A DNA stretch of 64,000 nucleotides, taken from positions 124,001-188,000 of the forward strand of contig ML769455.1 in assembly GCA_009733575.1 (NCBI GenBank), read 5' to 3'. Below the pieces are notes generated by a model. That model worked only from the letters and a program-made list of their open reading frames with translations, did no database searches and was not told the origin of the DNA. This stretch comes from Gymnopus androsaceus JB14. Its lineage: Eukaryota > Basidiomycota > Agaricomycetes > Agaricales > Omphalotaceae. The stretch's first letter is position 1. Every line of letters starts with the position of its first letter. Made by a program: the position numbers and the translations under genes. This document shows positions 1 to 11,410 of this stretch, one piece after another.

Positions 1-2
1 TC

Positions 3-116
3 TTCTCATCATCCAAGTCGCGTAAACATAGTCGCAGCCGCAGTCGTGCCCCACCAGAGGAAGGGTTGACAATCATTGGCGATCTGGAAAGCTTTGTTGA
101 CCATGACAAGGATTGA
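3..116 (+). CDS. 3' end of an RS-rich protein (partial)
   Basis: The open frame entering from the left edge encodes about 37 residues and stops at TGA 114-116. It begins with a Ser/Arg/Lys-rich stretch (SRKHSRSRSR) and ends in an acidic, hydrophobic tail (GDLESFVDHDKD). An RS tract of this kind is typical of splicing factors and other nuclear RNA-binding proteins, but nothing diagnostic for a family lies inside the window. The gene starts to the left of the window. The frame has no stop before 114, whereas the other two forward frames stop early, which supports the assignment. Confidence 0.5.
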   Translation, partial: FSSSKSRKHSRSRSRAPPEEGLTIIGDLESFVDHDKD

Positions 117-391
117 GCAAGTTATGTTTTTGGAGTCTCGGGTGATTTGACCCTTTGGCCTTTCTGATGAATGCAAGCTTACAGTAAGATTCTGTTTGAA
201 ATGTATATACATGTGTAACTAGATTAACTTCGTAGAAGTAATTGACAAGTTGAAGCACTGGCAATAGCAGTGTGTAGATAATTGTACAGTACAGATTCTG
301 ATATGATACATATTCTTGGAGCAATTTGAAGGATAGTGTTATAAGCAAGACTCGATGGCTGCAAGATGATATAGATGTAGAGTCGACGAAG

Positions 392-771
392 ATGCAAAAG
401 AGTGTGGATATTATCGAGACCGAAGAGCCTTGTTCGAGAAAATCTTATGAGCGATGGAAGCGGTTTTGTGCTGAAAGAGCCATGAATCATCGACATACAA
501 AATTTAAAAGAGACGGCTTACAACAAAGGTTCTTAGCATGGTTTCTTTCAGTTCCTGAGGAATCGGATGAACAATTTGTTGCTCATCGACGAGGTAAGGG
601 TTCGATCTCGAAAACGACGGTATTTTTATTGATATTCTCGTCAAAGATCCAGTCGGGGATGAGGAACTGAACGCAAGTCAAATCGAAATACAGGCGTCTA
701 GAGTCAGCGAGGAGCCTACAGAAGAATTTCCTCTCTCGTTATCGTCATCGGTTTCGGATGCAGAGTACTAA
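392..771 (+). CDS. Hypothetical protein, one frame break
   Basis: The first in-frame ATG after an upstream stop at 299-301 is at 392. The frame encodes about 70 residues with a basic middle (RKSYERWKRFCAERAMNH). Near 595-605 protein-like sequence moves to another frame (GFDLENDGIFIDILVKDPVG) and continues with an acidic tail ending SVSDAEY and a TAA at 769-771. A single missing base around 600-604 would join the two halves; a GTAAGG...AAG intron is the alternative, but its 3' end is poor. No family recognised. It converges on a small minus-strand frame whose stop lies a few bases downstream. Confidence 0.4.
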
Positions 772-778
772 TGAATGT

Positions 779-973
779 TTAGCAAGCTTGATATCGCATA
801 AATTCCAGTATAGCTACCTTACACGATGACCGTAAGGATGATGCCTCACTGTGACCACCCGAGGCGGCAAATCGAAGTCCACGGCGTCGTGGATCATCAA
901 GTTCATCCAGAGCAGAGTTGATCGTAGGGTAAGGAGGCTCTTTACGAGTTAGTCTACCGCGGAATACTGGCAT
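779..973 (-). CDS. Small hypothetical protein
   Basis: A 64-residue frame starts at ATG 973, directly after a pyrimidine-rich stretch of the kind that precedes many basidiomycete start codons. The product is basic and polar, with a Pro/Arg-rich N-terminus and a Ser-rich middle (SGGHSEASSLRSS). The last dozen codons may instead be the start of an intron, because GTAAGGTAG lies at about residue 51. No family is recognised and no partner exon was found with certainty. It could be a shadow frame, hence the low confidence. Confidence 0.25.
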   Translation of the reverse strand: MPVFRGRLTRKEPPYPTINSALDELDDPRRRGLRFAASGGHSEASSLRSSCKVAILEFMRYQAC

Positions 974-2215
974 GTTGAAAGAAAGTGAAGGAAAGGCACT
1001 AACGTCAACAGGACCAGAGAAAGATTATATATGCGTAGCGGAAAATACCGAGAGACGCGTCACTCTTGCCTGAGTCAAAAATCTGCGAATGGGAATTTGA
1101 CTTGTGAGAAAAAGTACGAGAGAGAAGCCACACGAAAAAGGAAAGTCTACTAGCCCGATTCAAATCTTCTCAAAAAACCTAGTAGGCCGCTTCAAGAAAA
1201 TCTTTCAACACAGCTCCTTATTCAGTTTGATTCAAGCTCCAACCAGAATTGAATTGCTTGCGTCACTCGCGCGAAATTTCGAAGTGGCCTAGGTTTTTTT
1301 GAACAGCCATCATTTGTACTTACGCAGGGTGACTACTGAAGACCGATAGGCTCGTGAACCCGCCGTTCTCCGAATTCGCCAAATGACAAATACTTGCTGA
1401 CTTCGGTACAGTATGATCAGATTATTTTTCCCTGCAGTAGGCTGAGTCAGCATATTACAACTTTGAGAGGATGAATCCTAGGCAACTAGACTATAGTGCG
1501 GCACAGACATGACACGCAAAGCGGAGATTACGGGCCCGGGATTCAGTCAGCGCTCATTTCATTACTCTCATTACTATCAGACTCCACTGCATTCTAGGTA
1601 TGTACATTGTTCTGACTGACTCATTTCCGCCACAGATAGGAAACCGCAGCGAAAAGCCCTCAGATGATCGAAGGCAAGTGTTGTTCTCCCTCTTGGGTCG
1701 CGCTTGAAGCGTTACCACCCCCGGTGATCAGTATTGTTAGATTGAGTTCATGATCTGCAGGCTTCGAACCGACTACTCCTTGATTTCTCTACAGCACTGT
1801 GGCAGAGGCAGGAGGAATGATAGCTTGTCGCATTAAAATCGTGCCTGCGTGATAAGCTGATGAAACAGTCCAAGCCGGGCCAGCTCCTATGTAGAATGTT
1901 TGAAACAAATCGCTTCGCTACGCCACTCTTGAAGATCATTGCAAGCAGACTCGTTCTCGAGAAACCGTACGTGTATATTTAAGAACAGAAGCACCTACCC
2001 TACGCGACCTCTAAGATTTACCGAATCGAAACTTTACTCTGAGAAACTCTTCTAGACTAGAGTTTTCATCCCCAAACTTTCCGCCTGACGGTTGATATTC
2101 GAAAAGATGTCGTTGACAGCAACCGCTCGTTTCAACCCACGGGACGATGTCATTGTGGCAGGTGGACATCGACGAATTTCTGAACCTATTAAGCTTCGGT
2201 CTTCCACAAGGGATG
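974..2215. other. Stretch without a supported gene
   Basis: No frame over about 60 codons looks coding on either strand and no tRNA-like T-arm was found. The sequence is of mixed composition with short pyrimidine tracts. A forward ORF starting at ATG 2107 runs to 2295, but it overlaps the better supported minus-strand gene that follows and changes frame twice, so it was not called. Confidence 0.5.
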
Positions 2216-3047
2216 TCAATGAATCCGCTCGAGGCCGGGAAGAAAAAGGATCGAAGCGTGCAAGGGGAGCAAGCTGTTTAGGGACTTTGATCTAGAGCGG
2301 GGGGACACGACCTTCGGAGCTGAAGGAAGCGGGGGAACGGGTGGAGGTGTATCGACGATGGCGGGGACTGCGGGGAAGAGTGGTCCGTCGACGATTTTGA
2401 AGGTAAGGAAGGGAAATCGAATCTTTGACTCGAGGGAATCGAAAACTACGCATGCGAACTAAATAAGAAGTACCAGCATCAGAATGATTGTACAAGACAT
2501 GGATGATGCAGAGCTCACCTCTTTCACCACTGGTCGGGGAGTCATTCTCTTGAAATTCAGACATGAAGGAACTTGACGCTTTTCCTGCTGAACTGTTACG
2601 AAATCGGTGTCAGTTACAGCAGAGTGAGAAACAAAGTGACATAACGAACGTCAGACTCAGCGGTAGAAAAAACTTGTGAGTTCATGTTCACAGAGGGTGA
2701 AACGAAAGCTCGTTTGATTATGAGGGCTGGCTTCTAGGGTGGCTTTCCTCATTCTCGCGCGGTCCTGAGCCCGAAGAGCACGCTTGAATGTCTTTCTCAA
2801 CACTGTCAGCTTTAAGTAGGTTAGATCAGAAGTCACCATACATGGACAGAAACATACCTTCGTAATCCCCGCTTTGGGGAAAGGAATAGCGTGACTGCGA
2901 CGTTGTATACTCGGGACTAAACCGATCAGAGGGCTCGTTTGGGACTACGGGCCTCATGGAACGTTTAGATTGTCTAGATGGTGTCTGGTGCAAACTTGGT
3001 CGCACGTCGTGGGCACTGAAGCTAGAGGGGAAAGTGAAGCTGGACAT
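2216..3047 (-). CDS. Hypothetical four-exon protein
   Basis: ATG at 3047 opens a Ser/Pro-rich exon (starts MSSFTFPSSFSAHDV). It is followed by a GTATGT...CTGACAG intron (2803-2857) and a basic amphipathic exon (LRKTFKRALRAQDRARMRK). A second intron has an ambiguous 5' site and a good CTGAC branch and ACAG end. A third intron, GTGAGC...TTAG, lies inside the acidic-to-hydrophobic transition. The last exon is Pro/Val-rich (FPAVPAIVDTPPPVPPLPS) and stops at 2216-2218. All joints can be kept in phase, which is the main support. No domain is recognised. The opposite strand also carries an open frame at 2107-2295, so the 3' half is less sure than the 5' half. Confidence 0.45.
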
Positions 3048-3483
3048 GGCGATACTGAGGGAAAGGTGCAGTGAGAGAAAAATATTGGTCCTCTTTATTT
3101 ACTGCTCTTATCAGTTAGCCACAGCGACATTGCCGAAAGTGGCCAACAATGCGCATTGCACAAAGCAGAGACACATACCATATATGGCCACGAATTGGCC
3201 TAATTAGGCCTCGAAGGCCACAATAACGGCCACGTTTCTGGAGAACAAAGGGAAAACGATAAGATCCATCAGGGATGATATTTGCGGTTCTCTGGGCCTC
3301 CCATTGAGCCACTGTGGTTGAAAGGATTGTGAAGGGAGTTCGCCGGAATGCCTTCCTGCATTCGGATGCCTTGGACACCTTGGACACCTTGGATATATTG
3401 AGTGTCCTGATAAAGAGTCGGGGAAAGCTGTTTCGATTGCTCTGCTCTTGTATACTTAGAAGTAACAATATCAGGTAGCTAAA
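3048..3483. other. Intergenic stretch with a short tandem repeat
   Basis: No supported gene. At about 3367-3392 the 9-base unit TTGGACACC is repeated (two full copies plus flanking partial copies). A minus-strand frame of 117 codons crosses this repeat and reads the unit as Lys-Val-Ser, but it has no recognisable content and was not called. The segment separates the 5' end of the 2.2-kb gene from the 3' end of SURF1. Confidence 0.4.
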
Positions 3484-4499
3484 TTACATGCGAGGTAACC
3501 TGCGCCCGCGCACTTTGCTTTTGTTGATTAGCATTCGCACAAACATGAAGCTAGTGAGTGCGGAAAGACCGAACCTGGGAATAAAGGGTTGGTTACTCTG
3601 TTTGAAGCTGCAAAAGAAAAAGACTTGCCATGTTATCACATAGGACAGATGTGAATTGCGCAAATCTACCGTGGCCGTACGTCCAACAGGAATTCCTTTT
3701 GATATACAGTAACTTGCATCACCCGCATGCCCCTCTACAGAGAATAGTCAATAAAGGACAGAGTACCAGTAAGAACACGTACGAAAGATCTCTTCCACAA
3801 AGACGGGCTGTACATTCGCTTCCTCTCCGCCTGCGTACGCAGCCATACCTTCAACATCATTCCAATACCATATCCTCTCTTCGGGAAGGTTGTCTGGTGT
3901 GAATCTATTCCGCAACTGCGATGTACGCAGCATGCCAAGGACTTCAACTTCGCCCTCTTCTTTGGAGAAAGACATGTCGCCTGTATGGTCATTGGAGACA
4001 AAACCGCGATCGACCAGGATAGTAGTACCGTTTTCACGGACAAGTGGTGTCACGACGTGTGCGCCATGGATGCCTTCACGGACACGGGGTGTCAGGAGCA
4101 TTGTATGTTCATGGTCCCACTTTCCGTGTACTATCACTTTACGGAAAATAAACTCGGGAATGACTGAAAGGCTGCGGGTACAGTTAGAAAGATACTACGG
4201 AGATGGTAAAACACTCGCTTTATTCGTCTTGGCAATGTCAGCGGAGGAAGCTGAAGCTTTTCCTCGAGTTCATCGATGAGATTCACCTTCCATTTTAGCC
4301 GTTGAACTTGCCACACTCCGAGACTGAAAGCAAAGACGGGGATAGTACCGAGAAGTACCATTGTTGCTGTTATGTAGCGCTCTTTGCGAGGCTTGTAGAT
4401 GGTAGGAATGCTGGCATTGTGAGCTCGAGAAAAGCGTAGAACTTGCGACACATTTAATTTTGAGCGCAGTGACCGTGTGGAATGCAAGAAAGGAAACAT
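3484..4499 (-). CDS. SHY1: SURF1/Shy1, cytochrome c oxidase assembly factor
   Basis: SURF1 is a mitochondrial inner-membrane protein needed for assembly of complex IV around COX1. Four exons give 288 residues with no frame break. The N-terminus is basic and Ser/Arg-rich, as for a mitochondrial presequence. The first membrane segment runs into the family signature LGVWQVQRLKWK. The middle has the usual VIPEF..RKVIVHGKWDHEH and TILVDRGFV blocks, and the C-terminus has HLSYVITWFGLSALTS, the second membrane segment. Two of the three introns are GC-AG: 4172-4218 (AA|GCGAGT) and 3575-3628 (TG|GCAAGT). Each is required to restore family-conserved sequence (RINLSVIPEF and ITWFGLSA), and no GT alternative keeps the phase. 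It is divergent from SLA2, with start codons about 145 bases apart. Confidence 0.93.
3575..3628 (-). other. GC-AG intron 3 of SURF1
   Basis: Starts GCAAGT, the classic strong GC donor, and ends TTCCCAG, 54 nt. It joins ACA-TG to G-TTC to give the conserved TWFGLSA of the second membrane segment. Confidence 0.82.
4172..4218 (-). other. GC-AG intron 1 of SURF1
   Basis: Read on the minus strand the intron starts GCGAGT and ends CCCGCAG, 47 nt. Splicing here gives RINLSVIPEF, the conserved SURF1 block; the nearby GTGTTT site gives the wrong phase. Confidence 0.8.
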
Positions 4500-4643
4500 C
4501 GGCGCCAGTTCGGCGCAGGCGCGGTAGTGTCACACAGGATTCTTATACTTCTACAGCCATGTATGCATTTCTGCGCAGTTTTTTTGCTGCTTTTATACTG
4601 AGCATTATTTAGGTACGGCAACAAGAAGCGGGGGGGATTTGAC

Positions 4644-7600
4644 ATGGACGAGGAAATTCATTATCCAACGCGCCCTGTCGACAAGGACAAAGCAGAGCAG
4701 GAACTCGTCATAAATATCAAGAAGGCCACAAGTCCCGAGGAAACAGCCCCAAAGCAGAAGCATGTTCGAAGTTTGTATCTGCTTCCCTGCTCATCCTTTC
4801 TTCTCTGACAACAACCATACAGAATGTATCGTCTTTACCTGGGACTATCATTCGTCAATATCTTTCTGGAGTGGACTCCGAGTTCAGCCAATTCTCTCCG
4901 ATGAAGTCCAGACGTTCAAGGCTCTCATCACGGTTCACAAAGTCTTGCAAGAAGGTCATCCCAATGTGCGTCATCCTGCACCAGATCCCAGTCAATTCTC
5001 TCATTCCTATTCCAGACCCTCAAGGAAGCCCATGGCCAGACAGCTTGGCTAGAGACTTGTGCTCGGACTGTTGGTAATGACGGAATGAGGGGTATGCCAT
5101 GTAGCTGTTATATTGTCGTGTCCTCATCTCAAGATCGTGCCAGGATACGGACCTTTGATAAGGACCTATGTCCAGTTTTTGCTCGCAAAGCTTCGCTTCC
5201 ATCGTCTAAGGCCGGAATTCAATGGTCTCTTCGAGTATGAAGAGTACATCACGCTCAAGGGAATCGACGATCCAAACGAGGGGTGAGCTTTACCGTCCAT
5301 CCTTGTTAATCAAACTTCTCAAACGTACTCTAGTTATGAAACCATAAACGACCTCATGGGTCTGCAAGATCCAAATTGAATCTTTCCAGAAGATGGTCTT
5401 TTCACATTTCAGAGGTTCAACCAACAACGAATGTCGTATCTCTTCTCTCGTTCCATTGGTGAAAGAGAGCTGGGGTATATATCAGATTTATAACTAGTAT
5501 GATGCGAGCGATGTACCGACGTATGTCTCTTTCTCGGCTTTGCGTTGTGTTGCTGACGCCAGTTTTTAGGAACGAACGATGGTGATGTATTGGAACCGCT
5601 TCGCCTACGTTACGTCTCTCAGCATCACAGTCTTCGAAAGTTTTACTACGAGTGCTCTAATCTCAAGTATCTAACGGGTCTCATCAATGTTCCTAAGCTG
5701 GGTCAAGTGAGTGCTCGTCTAATGTTCAGCGATTGCTTAAATTCATCCATGCTGATAGGAACCTCCAAACCTCATGGACAGTGGCGACGCACCAGACCTT
5801 CCTGCTCGCCCCAAAACCGTAGCTCCCAAGTCACCTTCACCGCCTCCTGCCCCTTCACCCGATGCCAGTGCAATGAATGAGCAAGTCCGTATGCTCAAAG
5901 AGTACGAGGAACAGCAGGCTGCTTTAGTCGCTGCTCGGGAAGCTGAAGAGCGCAGAAGACAAGAACTAGAGGCTCAGCAGCAACGGGAATTTGAGCAGAG
6001 ACAGCGAGAACAGGCAGAAAATCAACGTTTGGCACAAGAGCAGCTTATGCTTCAGCAACAGGCGATGTATAACAACCAAGCCGCTCAGCAGCTTGGTGAA
6101 CTGGAACGTGAACTTCTCGCGATGAGAGGTCAATACGAGCGTGATCAGATTTTCCTGGAGCAGTACGATCGCGTTAGTATGTTTATTTTGTCCAGGGAAA
6201 GTGGCTAATTTACATTCATATCAGAGAGTCAAGGCATTGGAGGCAGAACTTGCTGGGGTCAGCACGAATATCGGCTCCCAGATGGCTTCCAAAGACGAAT
6301 TGATTAAGCAACTACAAGACCAGGTTACTTTATGGCGAAACAAGTATGAGGCTCTTGCCAAACTTTACAGTCAGCTTCGTTCAGAGCATCTCGACATGCT
6401 TTCCAAGTTTAAGCAGATGCAACTCAAAGCTAACTCTGCGCAAGAAGCTGTTGATCGTATGGAGAGAATGGAACGAGATCTGAAGGCCAAGAACCTTGAA
6501 CTCGCTGATATGCTCCGGGAGCGAGACCGTGCCCGTTTCGATGTTGATCGCTCAAAGTCCACTCACAAGGAGGAAATGGATCGCCTAAGACGTGAGCTAA
6601 ACTTTGCTAATGAGCGTGCTGACGACGCGTCGCGGTCAAAGAATTCTGAGGTGTCCGGTGTACTGTCCAAGTACAACCGTCAGATTTCCGAGTTGGAGGA
6701 TTCCCTTCGGGTATGTTTCTTTTACCTGCCATCGCCCAATCAACTCAATTTCATTCTCTCCTCAGACCAAGCAAGCCCAAATCGACGAATACCTCTCAAA
6801 ATTGGACCAGGCTCGCGATGATATGGAACGACTGACGGGAAGAGAAGGACCAAGAAATCGAGATCCTGAACGCTGGCATGGATAATACACTCAAGGAGCT
6901 CGACGAAGCTCAGCAGGTACGTTAAAGTTTGTATCTGGAGACTAATTGTTAATTCGTCTACAGAACCAAGGTTTGGTAGACGATACCACCAATGCACAAA
7001 TCGATAATTTGATCTTGGACAACCGTAAAAAAGTTGAACGATATCATTGGTAAATTTTCATTTATGATGGGACGACTCGACCGTTTACCTGTTTTATCCA
7101 GATTCTATCCTGCAAGCCTGTGTTCAGAAAGTCGATGAGGCCATCTACGAGCTAGAGTCATTGACTCAAGCCGGTAATCTGAACAGTACTCCGGAATATA
7201 CGCTCTCCATGATCGAAAAGGCCATGAACAACGCCAACGAATTCTCCACGATCTACAACCTTTACCTCGGGGAAGAGGAAGGTGGCGAGCATGTCGATGT
7301 CATCAAATCAGCCAACGAGTTTGCCCAATCCTTGGCTGACGTGCTCATTAACACCAAAGGCGTTACGCGGCTGGCGAGCGACGACGACGCGTCCGATAAG
7401 CTCATTGGAATGGCGAAGAACTCTGGAGATATCGGTCTGCGGTTCTTCATGAATCTTCAGTCGTACAAGGTCAACCTGCTGAAGCCATCTCAGCGAACAG
7501 ATGTCGCGATGCGAAGTAACAGTGAAATACGCGGTGCTCTCACAAAGCTCTCCGAAAACGTCGATAAACTTATTCCAAAGGGAGCCAAATCAGATGCTCT

Positions 7601-8339
7601 TGCGCGTGCCAATGGAAACATTGGTGACATCGTTGAGCACGAGATGAGCAGCGCTGCGCTGGCCATCGAAGCCGCAACTCAACGACTTCAAGAGCTCATG
7701 GCGCGTCCTCGGGATACCAACCGCTTCAGTGCTGTTGATATTCAAGTTCATGATTCCATCCTCGCTGCTGCCATGGCAATCACCAACGCTATTGCTCGCC
7801 TGATCAAGGCAGCCACCGAGTCCCAGCAGGAAATTGTTGCAGAGGGCAAGGGCTCCAGCTCAATGCAACAGTTCTACAAGCGTAACAATCGTTGGACGGA
7901 GGGTCTTATTTCCGCCGCTAAAGCTGTTGCGTTTGCTACGAATCTGCTCATTGAAAGCGCCGACGGTGTTCTGTCGGGTACCCACTCATTGGAACAACTT
8001 ATTGTTGCCTCCAATGAAGTTGCTGCTGCCACTGCTCAGCTTGTCGCCGCCTCCCGAGTCAAGGCAAACCTCATGTCTAAGACTCAGGAACGACTCGAGC
8101 TGGCTGCCAAGGCAGTCACGGAGGCTTGCAGAGCTCTAGTCAGACAGGTTAAGGCTGTCGCAGCCAAGCAGGCGGAAGAAGAGCCTGTTGACTATCAGGG
8201 TATGGCTACTTTGGAGTTCAAGAAGCGTGAGATGGAGCAGCAGGTGGAGATTCTCAAGTTGGAGAAGGAGCTCGGGGCAGCACGACACAGACTGGGCGCC
8301 ATGAGACGGGCTGGATACCACACGGATGAGACGGACTAG
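4644..8339 (+). CDS. SLA2: SLA2/End4/HIP1R endocytic actin adaptor
   Basis: SLA2 links clathrin-coat membranes to actin at endocytic patches. The first exons encode an ANTH domain that binds phosphoinositides (KCIVFTWDYHSSISFWSG, KALITVHKVLQEGHP, YYECSNLKYLT). It is followed by a Pro-rich linker, a long Gln/Glu-rich coiled coil (about 5800-6900) and the C-terminal I/LWEQ (THATCH) actin-binding module (7161-8339), all in the family order and about 1000 residues. Eight or more short GT-AG introns. Four single-base insertions break the frame while homology continues: C at 5371-5372, A at 5486, G at 6837-6839 and A at 7027-7032. Removing one base at each restores DLMGLQDQIESFQK, IYQFITSM, ERLTEEKDQEIE and NRKKLNDII. 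These look like sequence errors, not decay, because the same kind of break occurs in RPB2. Confidence 0.93.
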
Positions 8340-8614
8340 GGAACGGATTACAAGGACACAAACAGGATGGGTTATGCACATCTACATGTATGATACTACT
8401 TATATTCCAATGGTCAGATAATTGTTGCTACTGGGAGAACATCAGATGAGGGGAGGCGAATTATGGTTGATATTTGAATACAAAAGAATGCAAGCAAGCA
8501 AGGCAAAAATATTGGAAGGAATCAGTCTCACTAAGGTATATATATATATGATATGTATGTGGCAAATAGAAGATAAGAATAAAGGAAAGACTTGCGGATT
8601 TTCAAAACAGAATC

Positions 8615-10955
8615 CTAAAATTGTTCTTCATCCATGTCGCTGCGAACCGTATCCAGAGACTCGCGAGCTAGATCTAGAAAACTGTCCTCTCTATGAAGAG
8701 GTGGAACGGGAAGTGGTAGCGGTAGTGGAGGCGGTGGCGGCTTCTTAACCTCCAAATCATCATCGATATCCAAGAAAGAAGGTTTACGCATCAAAGAAGT
8801 GCGACGATTTGACTCGGACGACGGTTTCTTGTTGAGTATTCGGGCTCGCGGAGGAGGTGACAAGGGTTTTAATGTCGAGACTTCAGGGACAACTGAAACT
8901 TTGGAGCTTGTGTGCGGCCGTCGGGACCGAGGGGGCGGAGGAAGGCTGACAAATCCAGGTGAGGAAGGCGTATCGGTCGCAGGTGAAGAGGAGTGGGAGG
9001 TGGACGGTCGAGGAAGACGCGGGGGGACCACGACACCTCCGCTGCCCATAGAATTACTCCTTATAGGGTGCGGTTGAGGGTTCAGTAGCCCTTGAGATCG
9101 CAAAGAAGCTGTAATGCCATGCATCGAGGAAGTATTGTCTGATTCTGAAGTCACCGTTGACGCAGAAACAATCGACATTCCTCTGGTACGTGAGTATGAG
9201 AGAGACTCTTGTACATCCGCTTCAAGCTTCAGCATATCTGCAGGAGACATGATCCGTTGTGGGGTGTAATCATGGGGAGAAACATGAGGACTACTTGGAG
9301 CCGCATCGCCTCCCTCATCCCAGAATGATGATGGTGCATTCGAGGAACGATTCTTGGTCGAGATGGGTTTTTCGCGGTCAAGACTAAAGACTGACCGACG
9401 ATCATCATCACCGAACGTTTCCTGAGACGTGGACGGTCTCCGCGTACTCGAACCAGAGAACAATCTCTTCCTCCCTGGTGTCGGCGGACCACTCGCGCTT
9501 CCCCGTTTCGACTCGGCTGCTGTTTGGCCATCAGAAAACGGCACTGCGGAGCCAGACTGATGTTTCAATGAAAGCGGTATGGGAGGAAGCGGTATTCTGG
9601 GATGATGAAATGAACGCTGTTTTCGCGGCGCTTTGTCTGGTACAATCTCTGGAGGGGGAGTCGATATAGATGGACTGCTGCACGAGACAACTTTGGAAAT
9701 TGACTGATGAGATGTTGCCTTTTTCAGTGTACGAGCTTTGTGCAGAGGTTCCGTCAAGTCATCGGCGGGTCTGGTCTCTCGCGGTGGTCTCGAGCGTGGG
9801 ATATAATACTGGTTGGCCATGCCGACATCCCTTGACGACGAGCGAAAAGATGTGGTAGAGGATGACGCGGAATTGGAAAATTGCAACGAGTCAATGGTTT
9901 CGTCGTCATCAGCAGCAGTTGAAGGAGGAGGAGGGAGTCGCTGACTCGGTGGCGCGCTAACAGGGAGGCCTACTCTTTGTATGGAAGGCTGACGAACAAT
10001 GACACGGGGATGAGGAGTGGAGGGGGAAGGAGGTGAGGAGGTGAAGGAGACATCCAGTAAAAAGTTTGGACGATGGTAAGTAGCTGCAGCATCTGTCAAT
10101 CCTCGAGCACGCATGGGCGGGCGTGGAGCAGGAGGAAGGTCAGGGTGGCTGAGCCTGTTCTTATCAGTAAGGGTTACGGACGAGTTGGATTTGATCATTC
10201 CAGAAGAGCGACCACTTTTTTGGCCCAAGTCCCCCAACGATTTCCTGTTCACGTAGAAAGTCAACATTTATTCATGAATGAATGGAGAGATCAACATACT
10301 TCTGAGATAGCATTCTTCGAGGTCTCTCGGATATAGAGGGTGTGGGACTCAACGGTACGATGTCGTCGGAATAAAAATTGGAATTGGACGAAGAAGAAGC
10401 GTAAGACACCCTGCTGACCGGGGCATCGTCGATTCTTTTCGTAATGTATTCAGGGACAACAGAGCTGCCGGAATAGGCTGAGAGACGATTGCGGTCAATG
10501 GGAGAGTGAGGTACTGCGATACCGCGAGCGGCGAAAGGATCCATATCGAGAGTAAGGAGAGAATGTCGTTTGGAGGCTGTATCACGCTGGCCGTCCAGCG
10601 GAGTCCTGGGCTCGATAGAGTCGACCCGGGAACGAGTAGAGGACACAGATTTGGATGTGGGTCTGGAATATTTTGGTGAGGGTGGTGGGGAGTACAAAGG
10701 CTCGGAAGGAGGGACAGAAGGAAAATTGCGAGTGGGAGGATCCTGAATGGCTAGGGAAGGGTGCTTCTTGGATTTAAACCCAATAGCGGAAGCCAAAGAA
10801 TTGAACTTTGTGCCATCGTTGCGTTTGGACAAATCACGGCTGGGTTTCTCCAAAGGATAGGAAGCAGCAGGGTCTCTGGGAGAGCCTTTGTTGGATGATA
10901 AGGACCACCAATTTCGAGACGACGACTCGGAGCGCGGGGAAAGAGCAGAAGACAT
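8615..10955 (-). CDS. Large Ser/Pro-rich protein of unknown function
   Basis: Two long exons start at ATG 10955 and stop at 8615-8617. They are joined by a GTATGT...AACAG intron around 10270, which gives LSQKKSLGDLGQ. The product has about 760 residues, with no membrane segment and no recognisable fold. It is rich in Ser, Pro, Arg and Thr with many SP/TP sites, repeated PPPP runs (KKPPPPPLPLPLPVPP near the C-terminus) and an acidic tail ending DEEQF. Long intrinsically disordered proteins like this often act as scaffolds or kinase targets in polarity and cell-wall signalling, but that is only inference. It converges on SLA2, leaving 275 bases between the stops. Confidence 0.75.
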
Positions 10956-11410
10956 GGAAAGAAACAGAGAGCGACAAAAGGAGAGATGTGGAAGATTAGA
11001 TTACAGACACACAACCGACTATTTCACAAACAAATGGCTTGGACTGCTGCAAGCCACTCTGACAGGAACATGAAGAGGAAGAAGCGGGACACAGATCTTA
11101 ATTTTCCAATTCGTTTCCACGCTGGAATAATTTCCACGATTTCATTATGACTGATGAAATATCCGTAATTTCCAGTACCGGTAACAGTCTACTGTAACGT
11201 GCCGGAACCGACGAACCATCTCCCAGAAGCTCAAGCTCTAAGTAATGGCTTCGTATCAGTCAGAGCTACCGCCGGCTAGGGTCGTACTCTCCACGAGGTT
11301 GAGTCTCCAATTTCTTCTCCTCCTCCATGCCGCCACGAGAAAAAAATTACCATCATATATATGTTACTTACGATATGCGTATAGATTAAAGTACCTCAAT
11401 CATCCCTCAA
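10956..11410. other. Intergenic, promoter side of the Ser/Pro-rich gene
   Basis: No supported coding sequence. This segment lies upstream of the start at 10955 and downstream of the voltage-sensor-like gene on the same strand. It contains a pyrimidine-rich stretch near 11300-11345 and no repeat that I could recognise. Confidence 0.4.

Noticed and set aside
2107..2295. Forward ORF starting MSLTATARFNPRD
   Set aside because: It overlaps the minus-strand gene at 2216-3047 whose exons keep phase across three introns; the forward frame needs several shifts to continue.
3115..3468. 117-codon minus-strand ORF
   Set aside because: Composition unlike a protein family, it crosses a short tandem repeat, and no start context or partner exon was found.
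4644..8339. SLA2 as a pseudogene because of four frame breaks
   Set aside because: All domains are conserved on both sides of each break and the same type of break is present in essential RPB2, so sequence error is more likely.
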